A stretch of 64,000 bases of DNA from positions 18,064,149-18,128,148 of the forward strand of contig CM032801.1 of assembly GCA_019155185.1 (NCBI GenBank), read 5' to 3'. Positions 11,441 through 62,159 of this stretch are shown in pieces. This DNA comes from Beaufortia kweichowensis (taxonomy: Eukaryota; Chordata; Actinopteri; Cypriniformes; Gastromyzontidae). A program made the translations under genes and the position numbers. Below the pieces are notes generated by a model. The model searched no databases, was not told where the DNA came from, and saw nothing but the letters and a program-made list of their open reading frames with translations. The first letter of the stretch is position 1, and the number at the start of each line of letters is the position of its first letter.

Positions 11441-14400
11441 TATTCTGTAATAGACTTGTAATAGACATTAGATCACTAAATATAATATTAAGGAAATGTG
11501 TGAAGTTGCAAAAACTTTGTCAGACACCGTAATATGCTCTGGTCTCCTACCCGCTTACCGGGGTGATGAGACCTACAGTAGACTACTGTCACTGCATGGC
11601 TGGATGTCTAAGTGGTGCCGAGGAAAACAATATAGGCTATATAGACAACTGGAAATATTTCCAGAGAGGAGACCTGACCTGTTAAGAGAGGCGGCCTCCA
11701 CCCCCTCCTGGGGAGGAGCTGCTGTCCTCTCTAGAAATTTGAACAATAGTCTTAAGAGTAAAATCTGACTATCCGGGGCCCAGGTCAGGAAGCAGACCAA
11801 TCGGCTTAACCATCCGTCTGCAAGCTGCCTCGACATGTCACATAAATCACAGCATATAGAGTTTTTACAACCCACATATCAACACATAGAGACTGTGTCT
11901 GTTTCCCGGACAAACAAACATATAACATACTCTAAACCAAAATACACAAACCTAATTAATATTAAACTAGAAAACAATCTACAAATAGATGCAACTAAAT
12001 GGCTAAACTTCGGCCTGCTTAACATCAGGTCGCTTTCCAACAAAGAACACATTGTCAACAAAATTATTACAGACCACAACTTGGATGCGCTGTGCCTGTC
12101 AGAAACTTGGCTTAAAACAGATGATTTTACCAGTCTGAATGAATCTACTCCACAAGACTTTTACTATAAGCACGAGCCTCGTCTGAAAGGTAGAGGTGGC
12201 GGTATTGCTACAATCTATAGCAACCTATTCTGTGTTAATCTTAAATCTAGAAAATTTAACTCCTTTGAAATAATGGTGCTAAATATGTCACTCCCAAACG
12301 GTGCGCAACAAACATTTGCCTTTCATAATGGCTACCATTTACAGACCACGGGTCATCATATAGACTTTCCTCAACGAATTTGCTGATTTTCTGTCAGAAT
12401 TAGTAGTCACCGTAGATAAAGCTCTAATCGTTGGTGACTTTAACATACATTGATAATCCAAAGATGCGCTTCATTATAGCTTTTATGGATATCCTGGACT
12501 CGCTTGGTGTTAGCCAAAGGTGTCATAAATGTAAGCACACTCTAGACCTAATTCTATCTTTTGGACTAAACATAAACAAACATAGAAATATTACCTCAGG
12601 CTGATGCTATTTCAGATCACTGCTTCATAACCTATACTGTACTTTTAGATAAACCCGCTCGTCCCACACCTCGGTTCAGATCAAGCAGATCAATCATCTC
12701 TACCACTAAAGATAGTTTTATTAACAATCTTCCAAATCTATATCAAACCCTTAATGTAATCAACAAAAATGAAGATCTTGACACTGTAACAGAAACATTA
12801 AATAAAGCCTTTTCAGGTACGTTAGAAGTTGTCGCACCTATTAGATTAAAAGATAAAAGAAAGAACGCCAGCACCGTGGTATAATAACCACACATGAGCC
12901 CTAAAAAGCAACTAGAAAAATGGAACGTAGATGGAGGACTACGAACCTAGAAGTATGGTGCGATGCATGGAAAGAGAGCACCAACAAGTACAAACAGGCT
13001 CTAAAAAACACCAAATCGTCCTATTTCAGCAAGTTGATCACAGAAAATAAAAATAACCCGCGATTTCTTTTTAACACAGTCGCAAAACTAACTGAAAACA
13101 AATCATTTACAGAAAAAGATGCTAAACTACAGCACGATAGTAATAACTTTATGAAATTTTTTGATAATAAAATCGAGCAGATTAGGGACAATATTGCATC
13201 TACACAGCCAGCAACCTCTGTATCCCATAGTATACCGTCCCGCTTCATGCCATTAGTACAACTAGAATCATTTAATGCTATTAAAATGGATGAACTCACA
13301 AAAATAATAAATTCATCAAAATCATCAAACTGTATATTAGATCCCATTCCCACAAAACTACTAAAAGAAGTTTTTCCTGCAGTTTCGGAACCAGTGCTCA
13401 ATATTATTAATTCATCCTTAGAATTAGGCTATGTTCCAGCAGCCTTTAAAATGGCAGTTATTAGGCCTCTCATTAAAAAACATAATCTCGACCAGGGAGA
13501 CCTATCCAACTTTAGACCAATCTCTAATCTCCCCTTCTTATCAAAAATACTGGAAAAGGTTGTGTCCAAACAACTACAGACATTCCTAGCGAAAAATAGC
13601 ATCTATGAAAAATTTCAATCAGGATTCAGGCCCCATCACAGCACAGAAACAGCCATGCTCAGAGTGACAAATGACCTCCTTCTAGCATCAGATCGCGGTG
13701 AAACCTCTCTTCTTATATTACTCGACCTCAGTGCAGCTTTTGATACAATAGATCATACAATCCTACTCGATAGACTGGAAAACCTTGTTGGCATTAATGG
13801 TCAAGCCTTAGCCTGGTTCAAATCTTATTTAACTGATCGCTACCACTTTGTCTATGCTAACGAGGAAAAATCTTATTCCTCTCAGGTAAAACCACGATTG
13901 TACCACGGGGATCAGTTCTTGGTCCCATTGTCTTACAGACTATATATGCTTCCCCTCGGAGATATTATTAGAAACATGACATCAACTTCCACTGTTAAGC
14001 TGACGATACCCAGCTTTATATTTCCTCAGAACCTGACAAAACCCACTGTTTTTCTAGGTTAATAGACTGTATCAACGATATTAGAATATGGATGGCAAAC
14101 AACTTCCTTCTACTTAACTCCAACAAGACAGAGGTTCTGATTATTGAACCCAATAGCTCCAAACGACGACGATAGTCCACAACATCTCTATAGAGGCTGC
14201 ACCATTGTCCCTTCTTCATGAGGTCAAGAACCTAGGTGTGATTCTAGATAAGAACCTGTCTTTCGATGGTCACATTTCCAATGTATGCCCGAACTGCATT
14301 TTTTTCACCTTAGAAATATTTCAAAGATCGCGACACATGCTGTCTGTCTCAGATATAGAGAAGCTAATCCACGCATTTATGACCTCCAGAATCGACTACT

Positions 14401-15002
14401 GTAATTCATTACTGGGGGTGTCATGCAAAAGCAAATAAATAAGCTTCAGCTGGTTTAAAATGCAGTTGCTAGAGTTCTCACTAGATCAAAAAGTATGACC
14501 ACATAGAGTCCACTCCTAGCAACACTGCACTGGCTACCTGTAAAGTATCGCATACATTTCAAAATTCTGTTAATTACATACAAAGCCCTAAGCGGACTAG
14601 CACCTTTATACCTCCATGAACTACTATCAGCATACAATCCATCACGGACATTGCGTTCACAAAATGGCGGGCTGTTAATAGTTCAAGAATATCAAAAATC
14701 TAAAGGTGGAAGATCCTTCTCCTACATAGCACCAAAACTATGGAATGACCTTCCCAGTAAAGTCCGGGACTCAGACACACTCGAACTGTTTAAAAGTCTA
14801 GTCGATCTAGTCGAGTTATAGATGCCAATCAACAGCAAGGTGTGTCCTTTATTACGGATTGCACATGCTCTTCTGGTTACCAACTATAATACGTCATGTC
14901 AGGAGTTTTCTCTCTTAAAGAGTTTTTCTGAATCCCTGACCACTGAGCTGCTCATCTATTATTACATGTAAAATGCTTTGATACAATGCTTGTGGCAGCT
15001 AT

Positions 15003-15008
<6 letters not shown>
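11441..15008 (+). mobile_element. L2-type LINE (L2-A), 5'-truncated (left arm)
   Basis: The end of ORF1 (11496-11768) shows an esterase-type PSWGGAAVLSRNL end. ORF2 starts at about 11835. It has an endonuclease N-part (NIRSLSNKEHIVNKIITDH, LSETWLKTDDF) and a reverse transcriptase at 12920-14062 (FRPISNLPFLSKILEKVV, LLDLSAAFDTIDH). The active-site ADDT lies near 14000 one frame over, and a SDIEKLIHAFMTSRIDYCNS segment is at about 14350. Many indels break the frames. The copy ends in ACAAAT directly against a (CT)n tract. It lacks the TTGAA tail that the right-arm copy keeps. Confidence 0.82.

Positions 15009-15064
<56 letters not shown>
15009..15064. repeat. (CT)n microsatellite between two L2 ends (left arm)
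   Basis: This is a pure CT dinucleotide tract of 28 units. It is the mirror of 18447-18526, which is 80 bp long. Confidence 0.97.
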
Positions 15065-15068
<4 letters not shown>

Positions 15069-15548
15069 CATCCCCCCTCTCCTTTCTCACAAAAATTGTA
15101 TCGAGGAATGAGTTCCAGCTGGCACAACTGCCCCACCTGATGTCCATCCTGGTGCTGCTAAATGACGACCACCCAGGACAGCCTCCTACACCTGTTCAAA
15201 TTACAAATCTAATCTACTACACATCACACTTCACATATAACATTTTTATTCCTCTCTAAAAGTGAATTTCTGTATCCTACAATGTATGTCTCTGTATCCT
15301 GTAAACTGCATAGTGAGTTATAGATCACGATCAATGGCAAAGTGTGTCCTTTATTCACCCAGATTGCACATGCTTACTACGGATTTACGCTATAACACGT
15401 CATGTCAGGAGTTTTTTCTCTCTTAAAGAGTTTTTCTGAATCCTGACCACTGACTGCTATCTGTTATTACATGTAAAGCTGCTTTGATACAATGTCCTTT
15501 GTGAAAAGCTCTATACAAAACAAAATTGAATTGAATTGAATTGAATTA
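15065..15548 (+). mobile_element. Short L2-type LINE 3' end with (TTGAA)n tail (left arm)
   Basis: It repeats the L2-A 3' UTR (the GTCAGGAGTTTT, AAAGAGTTTTTCTGAATCC and TACATGTAAAGC motifs) and ends in an ATTGAATTGAATTGAATT tail. It is a severely 5'-truncated copy. Confidence 0.75.
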
Positions 15549-15599
15549 ATCTAAGTCCCCTTAGTTCTGCTCTTATCCCTTAAGTATAATTTAGCACTA

Positions 15600-15795
15600 G
15601 TAATTCATGTATCCTACTGACATCTCTATTAAGCCGCTGGGATCCGCAGGTACCCCTGCTCCGATTGGTTTAAATCTTACCTCTCAGATGGATTCTTCAG
15701 GGTGTGTCATGGAATGGGGGGCTGTCCGAAAGCCAATCCATAGCCACTGGCTTTCCCTCAGGGATCTGTTCTTGCACCACTTCTTTTTCTATCTA
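15600..15795 (+). mobile_element. L2-type reverse-transcriptase scrap (left arm)
   Basis: A WFKSYLSD-type segment and a FPQGSVLAPLLF block (the RT motif PQGSVLGP) are recognisable across broken frames. Nothing upstream or downstream extends it. Confidence 0.55.
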
Positions 15796-16725
15796 TTGTA
15801 GTGAACAGTACTCCAGAAGGACATTTCAAGTCCCAACTTTGCAAGCGAGGGTCCCTCTTTAGTATGAAACTAAGGACCAGTGTCATCAGATAAGACTACC
15901 AGAGAAACTGCCAGACACCCTCTATGGGACGGCTTTATCCCGTCAAGCTAAAACCCTCACCCCAAAGATTCAGGCCAGCTACCTGGCCATAAAACTCCTC
16001 AGGACCTCCACATGTGGCCCGGGTAATTAACCGGCCATCGCGACGGCTGCAGCTAAAACAAAAGGACACATCTCTACATTCCTTAATTTATAAAAATGGA
16101 CACAAACATAATTGGACATATCCATATTCATTCCTGTATGCTCCTCCTGAGGGAGCATGCTGTAATAGTCACATTTTGTATTTAAAATAAGGAAGTTTAC
16201 ATATACTATTCACACATATAGATGATTTCATGCATGATAGTTTAATAGTTACCTGCATTCTTTTTCATTCTTTACACTCCAACCTTACTATCCTTTAAGC
16301 TCTTTGGTATCATTTATTGGTGTGTTAGTTAATCTTGTATGTCTTTTGTAAATAAATCCTCTTTTATTACAATTGTGTCTTCCTTGTGTTGATAATGCAG
16401 TAAAAGGCTCTACAAGTTAGCTTACGAATGTATCCGCGAAATCAACTTCCAGATACCCCAGATGATTTACTCCCTCCACTTTTCCATAATTTTTCTTATC
16501 ATATTACTTATGATTTATGTTGGATTATTTCCAACAAATGTTGAAGTGGATTGCACTGCCAGCTGGTGCCCCGAGTAAAGGAGGGAGGAGGTCACCCTGA
16601 CACACACACACACACTTGGAAGTGACGTGAGGTCAAGAGTCTCACTAGCACCTCCTAGTGTCCTGTGTGAGGCATTACTATTAGTGGTGCCCGATGGGGA
16701 GATCACTACACTATACAACATCCCT
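15796..16725. repeat. LTR-like unidentified repeat running into the gap (left arm)
   Basis: Features compatible with an LTR and leader are a TGTAGTGAACAG start, AATAAA at about 16352, and two TGGTGCCC sequences (about 16563 and 16684) that resemble primer-binding sites. A short (CA)n lies at about 16602-16615. No gag or pol reading frame is visible before the gap. Confidence 0.35.
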
Positions 16726-16825
16726 NNNNNNNNNNNNNNNNNNNNNNNNNNNNNNNNNNNNNNNNNNNNNNNNNNNNNNNNNNNNNNNNNNNNNNNNNNN
16801 NNNNNNNNNNNNNNNNNNNNNNNNN
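16726..16825. other. 100-N assembly gap at the palindrome centre
   Basis: There are exactly 100 Ns, the conventional size for a scaffold join of unknown length. The same sequence ends on both sides in opposite orientation. Confidence 0.99.
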
Positions 16826-17755
16826 AGGGATGTTGTATAGTGCAGTGGATCTTCATCGGGCACCACTAATAGTAATGCCTCACACAGGACACTAGGAGGT
16901 GCTAGTGAGACTCTTGACCTCACGTCACTTCCAAGTGTGTGTGTGTGTGTCAGGGTGACTCTCCCTCCCTTTAACTCGGGGCACCAGCTGAGAAAAATCC
17001 ACTCAACATTTGTTGGAATAATCCAACATAAATCATAAGTAATATGATAAGAAAAATTATGTAAAAGTGGAGGGAGTAAATCATCTGGGGTATCTGAAGG
17101 ATTTCGCGGATACATCTGTAAGCTAACTTGTAGAGCCTTTTACTGTATTATCAACACAAGGAAGACACAATTGTAATAAAAGAGGATTTATTTACAAAAG
17201 ACATACAAGATTAACTAACACACTAATAAATGATACTAAAGAGCTAAAAAAGGATAGTAAGGTTGGAGTGTAAAGAATGAAAAAGAATGCAGGTAACTAT
17301 TAAACTATCATGCATGAAATCATTCATATGTGAATAGCATTTGTAAAACTTCCTTATTTAACACAAAATGACTATTACAGCATGCTTCTCAGAGGAGCAT
17401 ACAGAATGAATATGGATATGTCCAATTATGTTTGTGTCCATTTTTATAAATTAAGGAATGTAGAGATGTGTCCTTTGTTTTAGCTGCATGTCGCGATGGC
17501 CGGTTAATTACCCGGGCCACATGTGGAGGTCCTGAGGAGTTTTATGGCCAGGCTGGCCTGAATCTTTGGGGTGAGGGTTTTAGTTTGATGGGATAAAGCT
17601 GCCCTATAGAGGGTGTCTGGCAGTTTCTCTGGTAGCCTTATCTGATGACACTGGTCCTTAGTTTCATATTAAAGAGGGACCCTGCTTGTAAAGTTGGGAC
17701 CTGAAATGCCTTCTGGAGTGCTGTTCACTACAATAGATAGAAAAAGAAGTGGTGC
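16826..17755. repeat. LTR-like unidentified repeat leaving the gap (right arm)
   Basis: This is the reverse complement of 15796-16725, with a (GT)n at about 16937-16950 and the same features in opposite orientation. It is the start of the right contig. Confidence 0.35.
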
Positions 17756-17905
17756 AAGAACAGATCCCTGAGGAAAGCCAGTGGCCATGGGATTGGCTTT
17801 CGGACAGCCCCCCATTCCATGACACCCTGAAGGACCCATCTGAGGTAAGATTTAAACCACGAGGAGCAGGGGTACCTGTGATCCTTAAGCGATGACAGAG
17901 ATGTC
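17740..17905 (-). mobile_element. L2-type reverse-transcriptase scrap (right arm)
   Basis: It mirrors the fragment at 15600-15795 and carries the same broken PQGSVL block on the minus strand. Confidence 0.5.
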
Positions 17906-17978
17906 AGTAGGATACATGAATTACTAGTGCTAAATTATACTTGAAGGGATAAGAGCAGAACTAAGGGGACTTAGATTA

Positions 17979-18443
17979 ATTCAATTCAATTCAATTCAAT
18001 TTTATTTGTATAGAGCTTTTTCACAAAGGACATTGTATCAAAGCAGCTTTACATGTAATAACAGATAGCAGTCAGTGGTCAAGGATTCAGAAAAACTCTT
18101 TAAGAGAGAAAAAACTCCTGACATGACGTGTTATAGTTGCAATCCGAAAGCATGTGCAATCCGGGTAATAAAGGACACAATTTGCCATTGATCGCATCTA
18201 TAACTCACTATGCAGTTTACAGGATACAGAGACATACATTGTAGGATACAGAAATTCACTTTTAGAGAGGAATAAAAATGTTATATGTGAAGTGTGATGT
18301 AGTAGATTAGATTGTAATTTAACAGGTGTAGGAGGTTGTCCTGGGTGGTCGATCATTTAGCAGCACCAGGATGGACATCAGGTGGGGCAGTTGTGCCAGT
18401 TGAACTCATTCCTCGGGATACTCAGAGAAAGGAGAGAGGGTTG

Positions 18444-18446
<3 letters not shown>
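17979..18446 (-). mobile_element. Short L2-type LINE 3' end with (TTGAA)n tail (right arm)
   Basis: This is the counterpart of 15065-15548. The tail appears as repeated TTCAA at 17979-18000, followed by the L2 3' UTR on the minus strand. Confidence 0.75.

Positions 18447-18526
<80 letters not shown>
18447..18526. repeat. (GA)n microsatellite (right arm)
   Basis: This is a pure GA tract of about 80 bp. It is longer than its mirror at 15009-15064. Confidence 0.97.
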
Positions 18527-18528
<2 letters not shown>

Positions 18529-18724
18529 AACAGAATAGCATTAGTGTAGCAGCCGTCTCTATGTAGGTGTAGGCAGTTATATATGATAACACATGCAGTA
18601 TGTAGTATGTGTGTGCCCTGTCCCAGTTGAGTTACTATTAAGGCCTTAGAGAGTTGGATCTGAGATTATGTGAATGCGAGGCTAAAGAGATAAGTCTTCA
18701 TTTAATTCAATTCAATTCAATTTT
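18527..18724. other. Segment of about 198 bp present only in the right arm
   Basis: It contains unique-looking sequence plus the TTCAA-repeat tail of L2-A. In the left arm L2-A stops at ACAAAT and joins the CT tract directly, so the whole segment is missing there. Confidence 0.75.
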
Positions 18725-21700
18725 ATTTGTATAGCTTTCACAAGGACATTGTATCAAAAGCAGCTTTACATGTAATGACAGATAGCAGTCAGCGGTCAGG
18801 GGATTCAAAAACTCTTTAAGAGAGAAAACCCTGACATGACGTGTTATAGCAGTTGCAATCCGTGAGTATGTGCAATCCGTAATAAAGGACACAATTTGCC
18901 ATTGATTGCATCTATAACTCGACTAGATCGACTAGACTTTTAAACAGTTCGGAGTGTGTCTGAGTCCCGACTTTACTGGGAAGGTCATTCCATAGTTTTG
19001 GTGCTAAGTAGGAGAAGGATCTTCCACCTTTAGATTTTTTGATATTCTTGGAACTATTAACAGCCCGCCATTTTGTGAACGCAATGTCCGTGATGGATTG
19101 TATGCTGATAGTAGTTCATGGAGGTATAAAGGTGCTAGTCCGTTTAGGGCTTTGTATGTAATTAACAGAATTTTGAAATGTATGCGATACTTTACAGGTA
19201 GCCAGTGCAGTGTTGCTAGGAGTGGACTTATGTGGTCATACTTTTTTGATCTAGTGAGAACTCTAGCAACTGCATTTTGAACCAGCTGAAGCTTATTTAT
19301 TTGCTTTGCATGACACCCCCCCAGTAATGAATTACAGTAGTCGATTCTGGAGGTCATAAATGCGTGGATTAGCTTCTCTATATCTGAGACAGACAGCATG
19401 TGTCGCATCTTTGAAATATTTCTAAGGTGAAAAAATGCAGTTCAGCATACATTGGAAATGTGACCATCGAAAGACAGGTTCTTATCTAGAATCACACCTA
19501 GGTTCTTGATCAAGGAAGAAGGGACAATGGTGCAGCCTTCTATAGAGATGTTGTGGACTATCGCGGTCGTGTTTGGAGCTATTGGGTTCAATAATCAGAA
19601 CCTCTGTCTTGTTGGAGTTAAGTAGAAGGAAGTTGTTTGCCATCCATATTCTAATATCGTTGATACAGTCTATTAACCTAGAAAACAGTGGGTTTTGTCA
19701 GGTTCTGAGGAAATATAAAGCTGGGTATCACAGCGTAACAGTGGAAGTTGATGTCATGTTTTTTAATAATATCTCCGAGGGGAAGCATATATAGTCACGA
19801 AGACAATGGGACCAAGAACTGATCCTGTGGCGCGCGCACCGTGTTTTACCTGAGAGAGTAATAAGATTTTTCCTCGTTAGCATAGACAAAGTGGTAGCGA
19901 TCAGTTAAATAAGATTTGAACCAGGCTAAGGCTTGACCATTAAATGCCAACAAGGTTTTCCAGTCTATCGAGTAAGATTGTATGATCTATTGTATCAAAA
20001 GCTGCACTGAGGTCGAGTAATATAAGAAGAGAGGTTTCACCAGCGATCTGATGCTAGAAGGAGGTCATTTGTCACCTGAGCATGGCTGTTTCTGTGCTGT
20101 GATGGGGCCTGAATCCTGATTGAAATTTTCATAGATGCTATTTTCATTAGGAATGTCTGTAGTTGTTTGGACACAACCTTTTCCAGTATTTTGATAAGAA
20201 GGGGAGATTAGAGATTGGTCTAAAGTTGGATAGGTCTCCTGGTCGAGATTATGTTTTTAATGAGAGGCCTAATAACTGCCATTTTAAAGGCTGCTGGAAC
20301 ATAGCCTAATTCTAAGGATGAATTAATAATATTGAGCACTGGTTCGAAACTGCAGGAAAAACTTCTTTTAGTAGTTTTGTGGGAATGGGATCTAATATAC
20401 AGTTTTGATGATTTTGATGAATTTATTATTTTTGTGAGTTCATCCATTTTAATAGCATTAAATGATTCTAGTTGTACTAATGGCATGAAGCGGGACGGGA
20501 TACTATGGGATACAGAGGTTGCTGGCTGTGTAGATGCAATATTGTCCCTAATCTGCCTCGATTTTATTATCAAAAAAATTTCATAAAGTTATTACTATCG
20601 TGCTGTAGTTTAGCATCTTTTTCTGTAAATGATTTGTTTTCAGTCAGTTTCATGACTGTGTTAAAAAAGAAATCGCTGTGGTTATTTTTTATTTTTCTGT
20701 GATCAACTTGCTGAAATAGGGGCGATTTGGTGTTTTAGAGCCTGTTTGTACTTGTTGGTGCTCTCTTTCCATGCATCGCTACCATACTTCTAGGTTCGTA
20801 GTCCTCCATCTACGTTCCATTTTCTAGTTGCTTTTTTAGGGCTATGTGTGGTTATTATACCACGGTGCTGGCGTTTCTTTCTTTATTCTTTTTAATCTAA
20901 TAGGTGCGACAACTTCTAACGTACCTGAAAAGGCTTTATTTAATGTTTCTGTTACAGTGTCAAGATCTTCATTTTTTGTTGATTACATTAAGGGTTTGAT
21001 ATAGATTTGGAAGATTGTTAATAAAACTATCTTTAGTGGTAGAGATGATTGATCTGCTTGATCTGAACCGAGGTGTGGAACGAGCGGGTTTATCTAAAAG
21101 TACAGTATAGGTTATGAAGCAGTGATCTGAAATAGCATCGCTCTGAGGTAATATTTCTATGTTGTTTATGTTTAGTCCAAAAGATAGAATTAGGTCTAGA
21201 GTGTGCTTACATTTATGACACCTTTTGGCTAACACCAAGCGAGTCCAGGATATCCATAAAAGCTTATAATGAGCATCTTTTGGATTATCAATGTGTATGT
21301 TAAAGTCACCAACGATTAGAGCTTTATCTACGGTGACTACTAATTCTGACAGAAAATCAGCAAATTAAGTTTGAGGAAGTCTATATATGATGACCCGGTG
21401 GTCTGTAAATGGTAGCCATTATGAAAGGCAAATGTTTGTTGCGACCGTTTGGGAGTGACATATTTAGCACCATTATTTCAAAGGAGTTAAATTTTCTAGA
21501 TTTAAGATTAACACAGAATAGGTTGCTATAGATTGTAGCAATACCGCCACCTCTACCTTTCAGACGAGGCTCGTGCTTATAGTAAAAGTCTTGTGGAGTA
21601 GATCTCATTCAGACTGGTAAAATCATCTGTTTTAAGGCAAGTTTCTTGTCAGGCACAGCGCATCTAGTTTGTGGTCTGTAATAATTTTGTTGACAATGTG

Positions 21701-22255
21701 TTCTTTGTTGGAAAGCGACCTGATGTTAAGCAGGCCGAAGTTTAGCCATTTAGTTGCATCTATTTGTAGATTGTTTTCTAGTTTAATATTAATTAGGTTT
21801 GTGTATTTTGGTTTAGAGTATGTTATATGTTTGTTTGTCCGGGAAACAGACACAGTCTCTATGTGTTGATATGTGGGTTGTAAAAACTCTATATGCTGTG
21901 ATTTATGTGACATGTCGAGGCAGCTTGCAGACGGATGGTTAAGCCGATTGGTCTGCTTCCTGACCTGGGCCCCGGATAGTCAGATTTTACTCTTAAGACT
22001 ATTGTTCAAATTTCTAGAGAGGACAGCAGCTCCTCCCCAGGAGGGGTGGAGGCCGTCTCTCTTTAACAGGTCAGGTCTCCTCTGGAAATATTTCCAGTTG
22101 TCTATATAGCCTATATTGTTTTCCGGGCACCACTTAGACATCCAGCCATGCAGTGACAGTAGTCTACTGTAGGTCTCATCACCCCGGTAAGCGGGTAGGA
22201 GACCAGAGCATATTACGGTGTCTGACAAAGTTTTGCAACTTCACACATTTCCTTA
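18704..22255 (-). mobile_element. L2-type LINE (L2-A), 5'-truncated, with TTGAA tail (right arm)
   Basis: This is the inverted counterpart of 11441-15008. The end of ORF1 (22228-21980) carries DGLHPSWGGAAVLSRNL, the D-x-x-H block of an SGNH esterase. ORF2 endonuclease starts at about 21913. Reverse-transcriptase pieces run between about 20573 and 19700. The C-terminal part is at 19408-19004 and the 3' tail at 18704-18727. Its indels differ in position from those of the left copy. Confidence 0.82.
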
Positions 22256-22289
22256 ATATTATATTTAGTGATCTATGTCTATTACAAGT

Positions 22290-22633
22290 CTATTACAGAA
22301 TAGACTTGGATCTTGAAGTGTTAGATCAGTTGACAGCATCTCAAGGAGGTGTTTGTGCTATGGTAGGAGATGTTTCTTGTACTTATATTCCAGAAAACGA
22401 TGAGGATGGACATCTGATTGATCAAGGAATCGGAAACATCACCAAGGCTGTTGCTGAAATGACAAGCACAGAATGAGAGGATAATGACTGGGACTGGAAC
22501 CTTGAGGATAAACGTGTATTAAAATAAAAAATTGAACACTGGATGATGTTAATTGGTTTTGTTATTGTAATTGTTTTGATTTGATTTTGCTTTGCTTATG
22601 TCCATGTAATATGATCTGGATAAAAGTGCATTA
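22290..22633 (+). pseudogene. Endogenous retrovirus env (transmembrane subunit) fragment (right arm)
   Basis: It has the same TM-subunit remnant as the left arm. The ectodomain part with QGGVC and a nearby second cysteine is open here to a TGA at about 22476. The membrane segment follows with its own frame break. The usual C-x6-CC motif is altered, because only one cysteine is kept at the CC position. It is a relic beside the truncated end of L2-A and has no supported function. Confidence 0.68.
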
Positions 22634-22854
22634 AAATCCTCAATTTCTGTTTTATGAAAGGATATCACATACCTGGAAGTAGAACAGGACAATATTCTAG
22701 CCGCTTAGATATTTAATATTCTAAATTTGCATTAGTAATTAGCTGTGCCATTAAAGATAATCAATTGCAACCCCATAACATAAGTGGTCAGGGCCAACGC
22801 CCTAGCTGATGTCCAGATACTATATAACCTGTATGTGTAGGGGGAAATGAATTC

Positions 22855-23215
22855 TCCATTGTATCAGAAGGTGCTTGAGGAACATGTGAGACCATCTGTC
22901 AAAAAAATAAAGCTGAAGCCATACTGGAGCAACATGATAATGTTAAACATACCAGTATAAACATCCCAGTAAATCCACCAAAGTCTGGCTGAAAAGTTCT
23001 GGAATGGCTAAGTTAAAGACCAGATCTAAATGCTATTGAGATCCTGTGGGGTGATTTAAACCAGAAGCTGAAAGAATTCTGCGTTGAGGAGTGAAGAAAG
23101 GTTTCTGTTAATCGATGTCAGAAACTGATACAAGAAACATCTCATTGAGGTTATTTCAGCCAAAGGAGGAAACACTAGCTATTGGGTCATAGGGTGTTAC
23201 GGGTTTCACAAGAAT
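22855..23215 (+). pseudogene. Tc1/mariner transposase C-terminal remnant (right arm)
   Basis: It carries VLEEHVRPSVKKIKLKPYW at about 22863 and DLNAIEILWGDLNQKL at 23023. An EVISAKGGNTSYW-like end follows after a frameshift. It is the mirror of 10540-10905. Confidence 0.72.
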
Positions 23216-23519
23216 ATTTTATGGAAGAGTGAAAACTAGAATCATTCCTTTTTATGAAATTCTCTCTGCAGTTTTACATTTTAATTTGAATAAATGATCC
23301 TGGTGTCACATTCAGAAGTGTAAGAACTATTTCTCCTGTGAGGAGCTATAATATAAGCAGTAGTGATTATTGCCATACATTTTCCACAGCACGTCTACGG
23401 TCTGCTATTGGCTTTTCAAGCAGAGATGTGCAGCTGTTTTTTTTGTTCAAGCTTATAAACTTACTAGTTTCTAGCTATAACATGATATGAACCATTACAT
23501 TGCGACAGGAAAGCAATAG

Positions 23520-24120
23520 GAAGTGAATAAATGATTTTTATTGATCATTACACAGTTTGCTCAAAAGGGCTTTGAATCTGCTGAGCATACGCACATACCA
23601 ATTAAATAATAACAAAGTGCATGCAGAAAATATGGTTTTGGGAGTTAGTAGTTATATAACAGCTGACATGTTTTACATTCATACATTTAACAGTTGAACA
23701 ATTTTAAATGAGGAAAAACATTACAGTCAGATTATTAAAAGCACAGACAACATGATAGAAAATGTCATAATGACTTTCCTTAAACTATACACACAGAAAT
23801 CCCCATTTTAGGCATTTTACCTCTACAATACGTGTATACATCATGTATTAGTGGTTTCGATGGAAAATTATGGAAAATGAAAAGCTCATTAAAAATAGAT
23901 GGCAAGTCAGTTAAAAGGACTTTATAGTAGTATTTCTTCAACCTCGATCTAATAAGTAGATCATTCAAATACAGTAACAGCACAACTGTCCATGGAAACA
24001 TTCAAACTACTAGAAAGAACATCTTTTTTTTTTTTTACCAGACCCACGTCGCCGTAACCTCTTGACTTTATACATGTGAAACGGCATCCAGGTAAGTTCA
24101 GAGCCGCTCATTCAGTGCTT
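23520..24120 (-). other. HEATR5B 3' UTR and poly(A) signal (right-arm copy)
   Basis: This is the minus-strand 3' UTR. The AATAAA signal appears as TTTATT at 23537-23542. It is the counterpart of the left-arm 3' UTR. The cleavage site is inferred. Confidence 0.5.
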
Positions 24121-61810
<37,690 letters not shown>

Positions 61811-62159
61811 CTTGAACCTTTATCACTGCAGGAATACTAACAAACACCAACACTTAAACAATCTGACAATGACACTGTAATCACACTGAACACAGACATA
61901 TGGAGCAATGCTTTCAGTAAAGTCAACCAGCAACATGTGCGTCAGACTGAAGGTGAGAGTCACCAGACCAACCAAGAAGGAGGTACGTGTGTGGCCAGAG
62001 GGGGCCCAGTCTGCCCTTAAAGACTGGTAACAGACTAGCTTAGGGTTATGTAGTTGACTAATTTTTAATTTGCCTTTCTCTTCTCTCAACTGCCTTTGTT
62101 TTCTCTGTAAAGCTGCATTGGAACAATACAACCTTATACAAATAAACCTGAACTGAATC
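61811..62159. other. Upstream intron sequence with no feature recognised
   Basis: This is the sequence 5' of the first visible HEATR5B exon. No further exon could be placed here. Confidence 0.4.
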
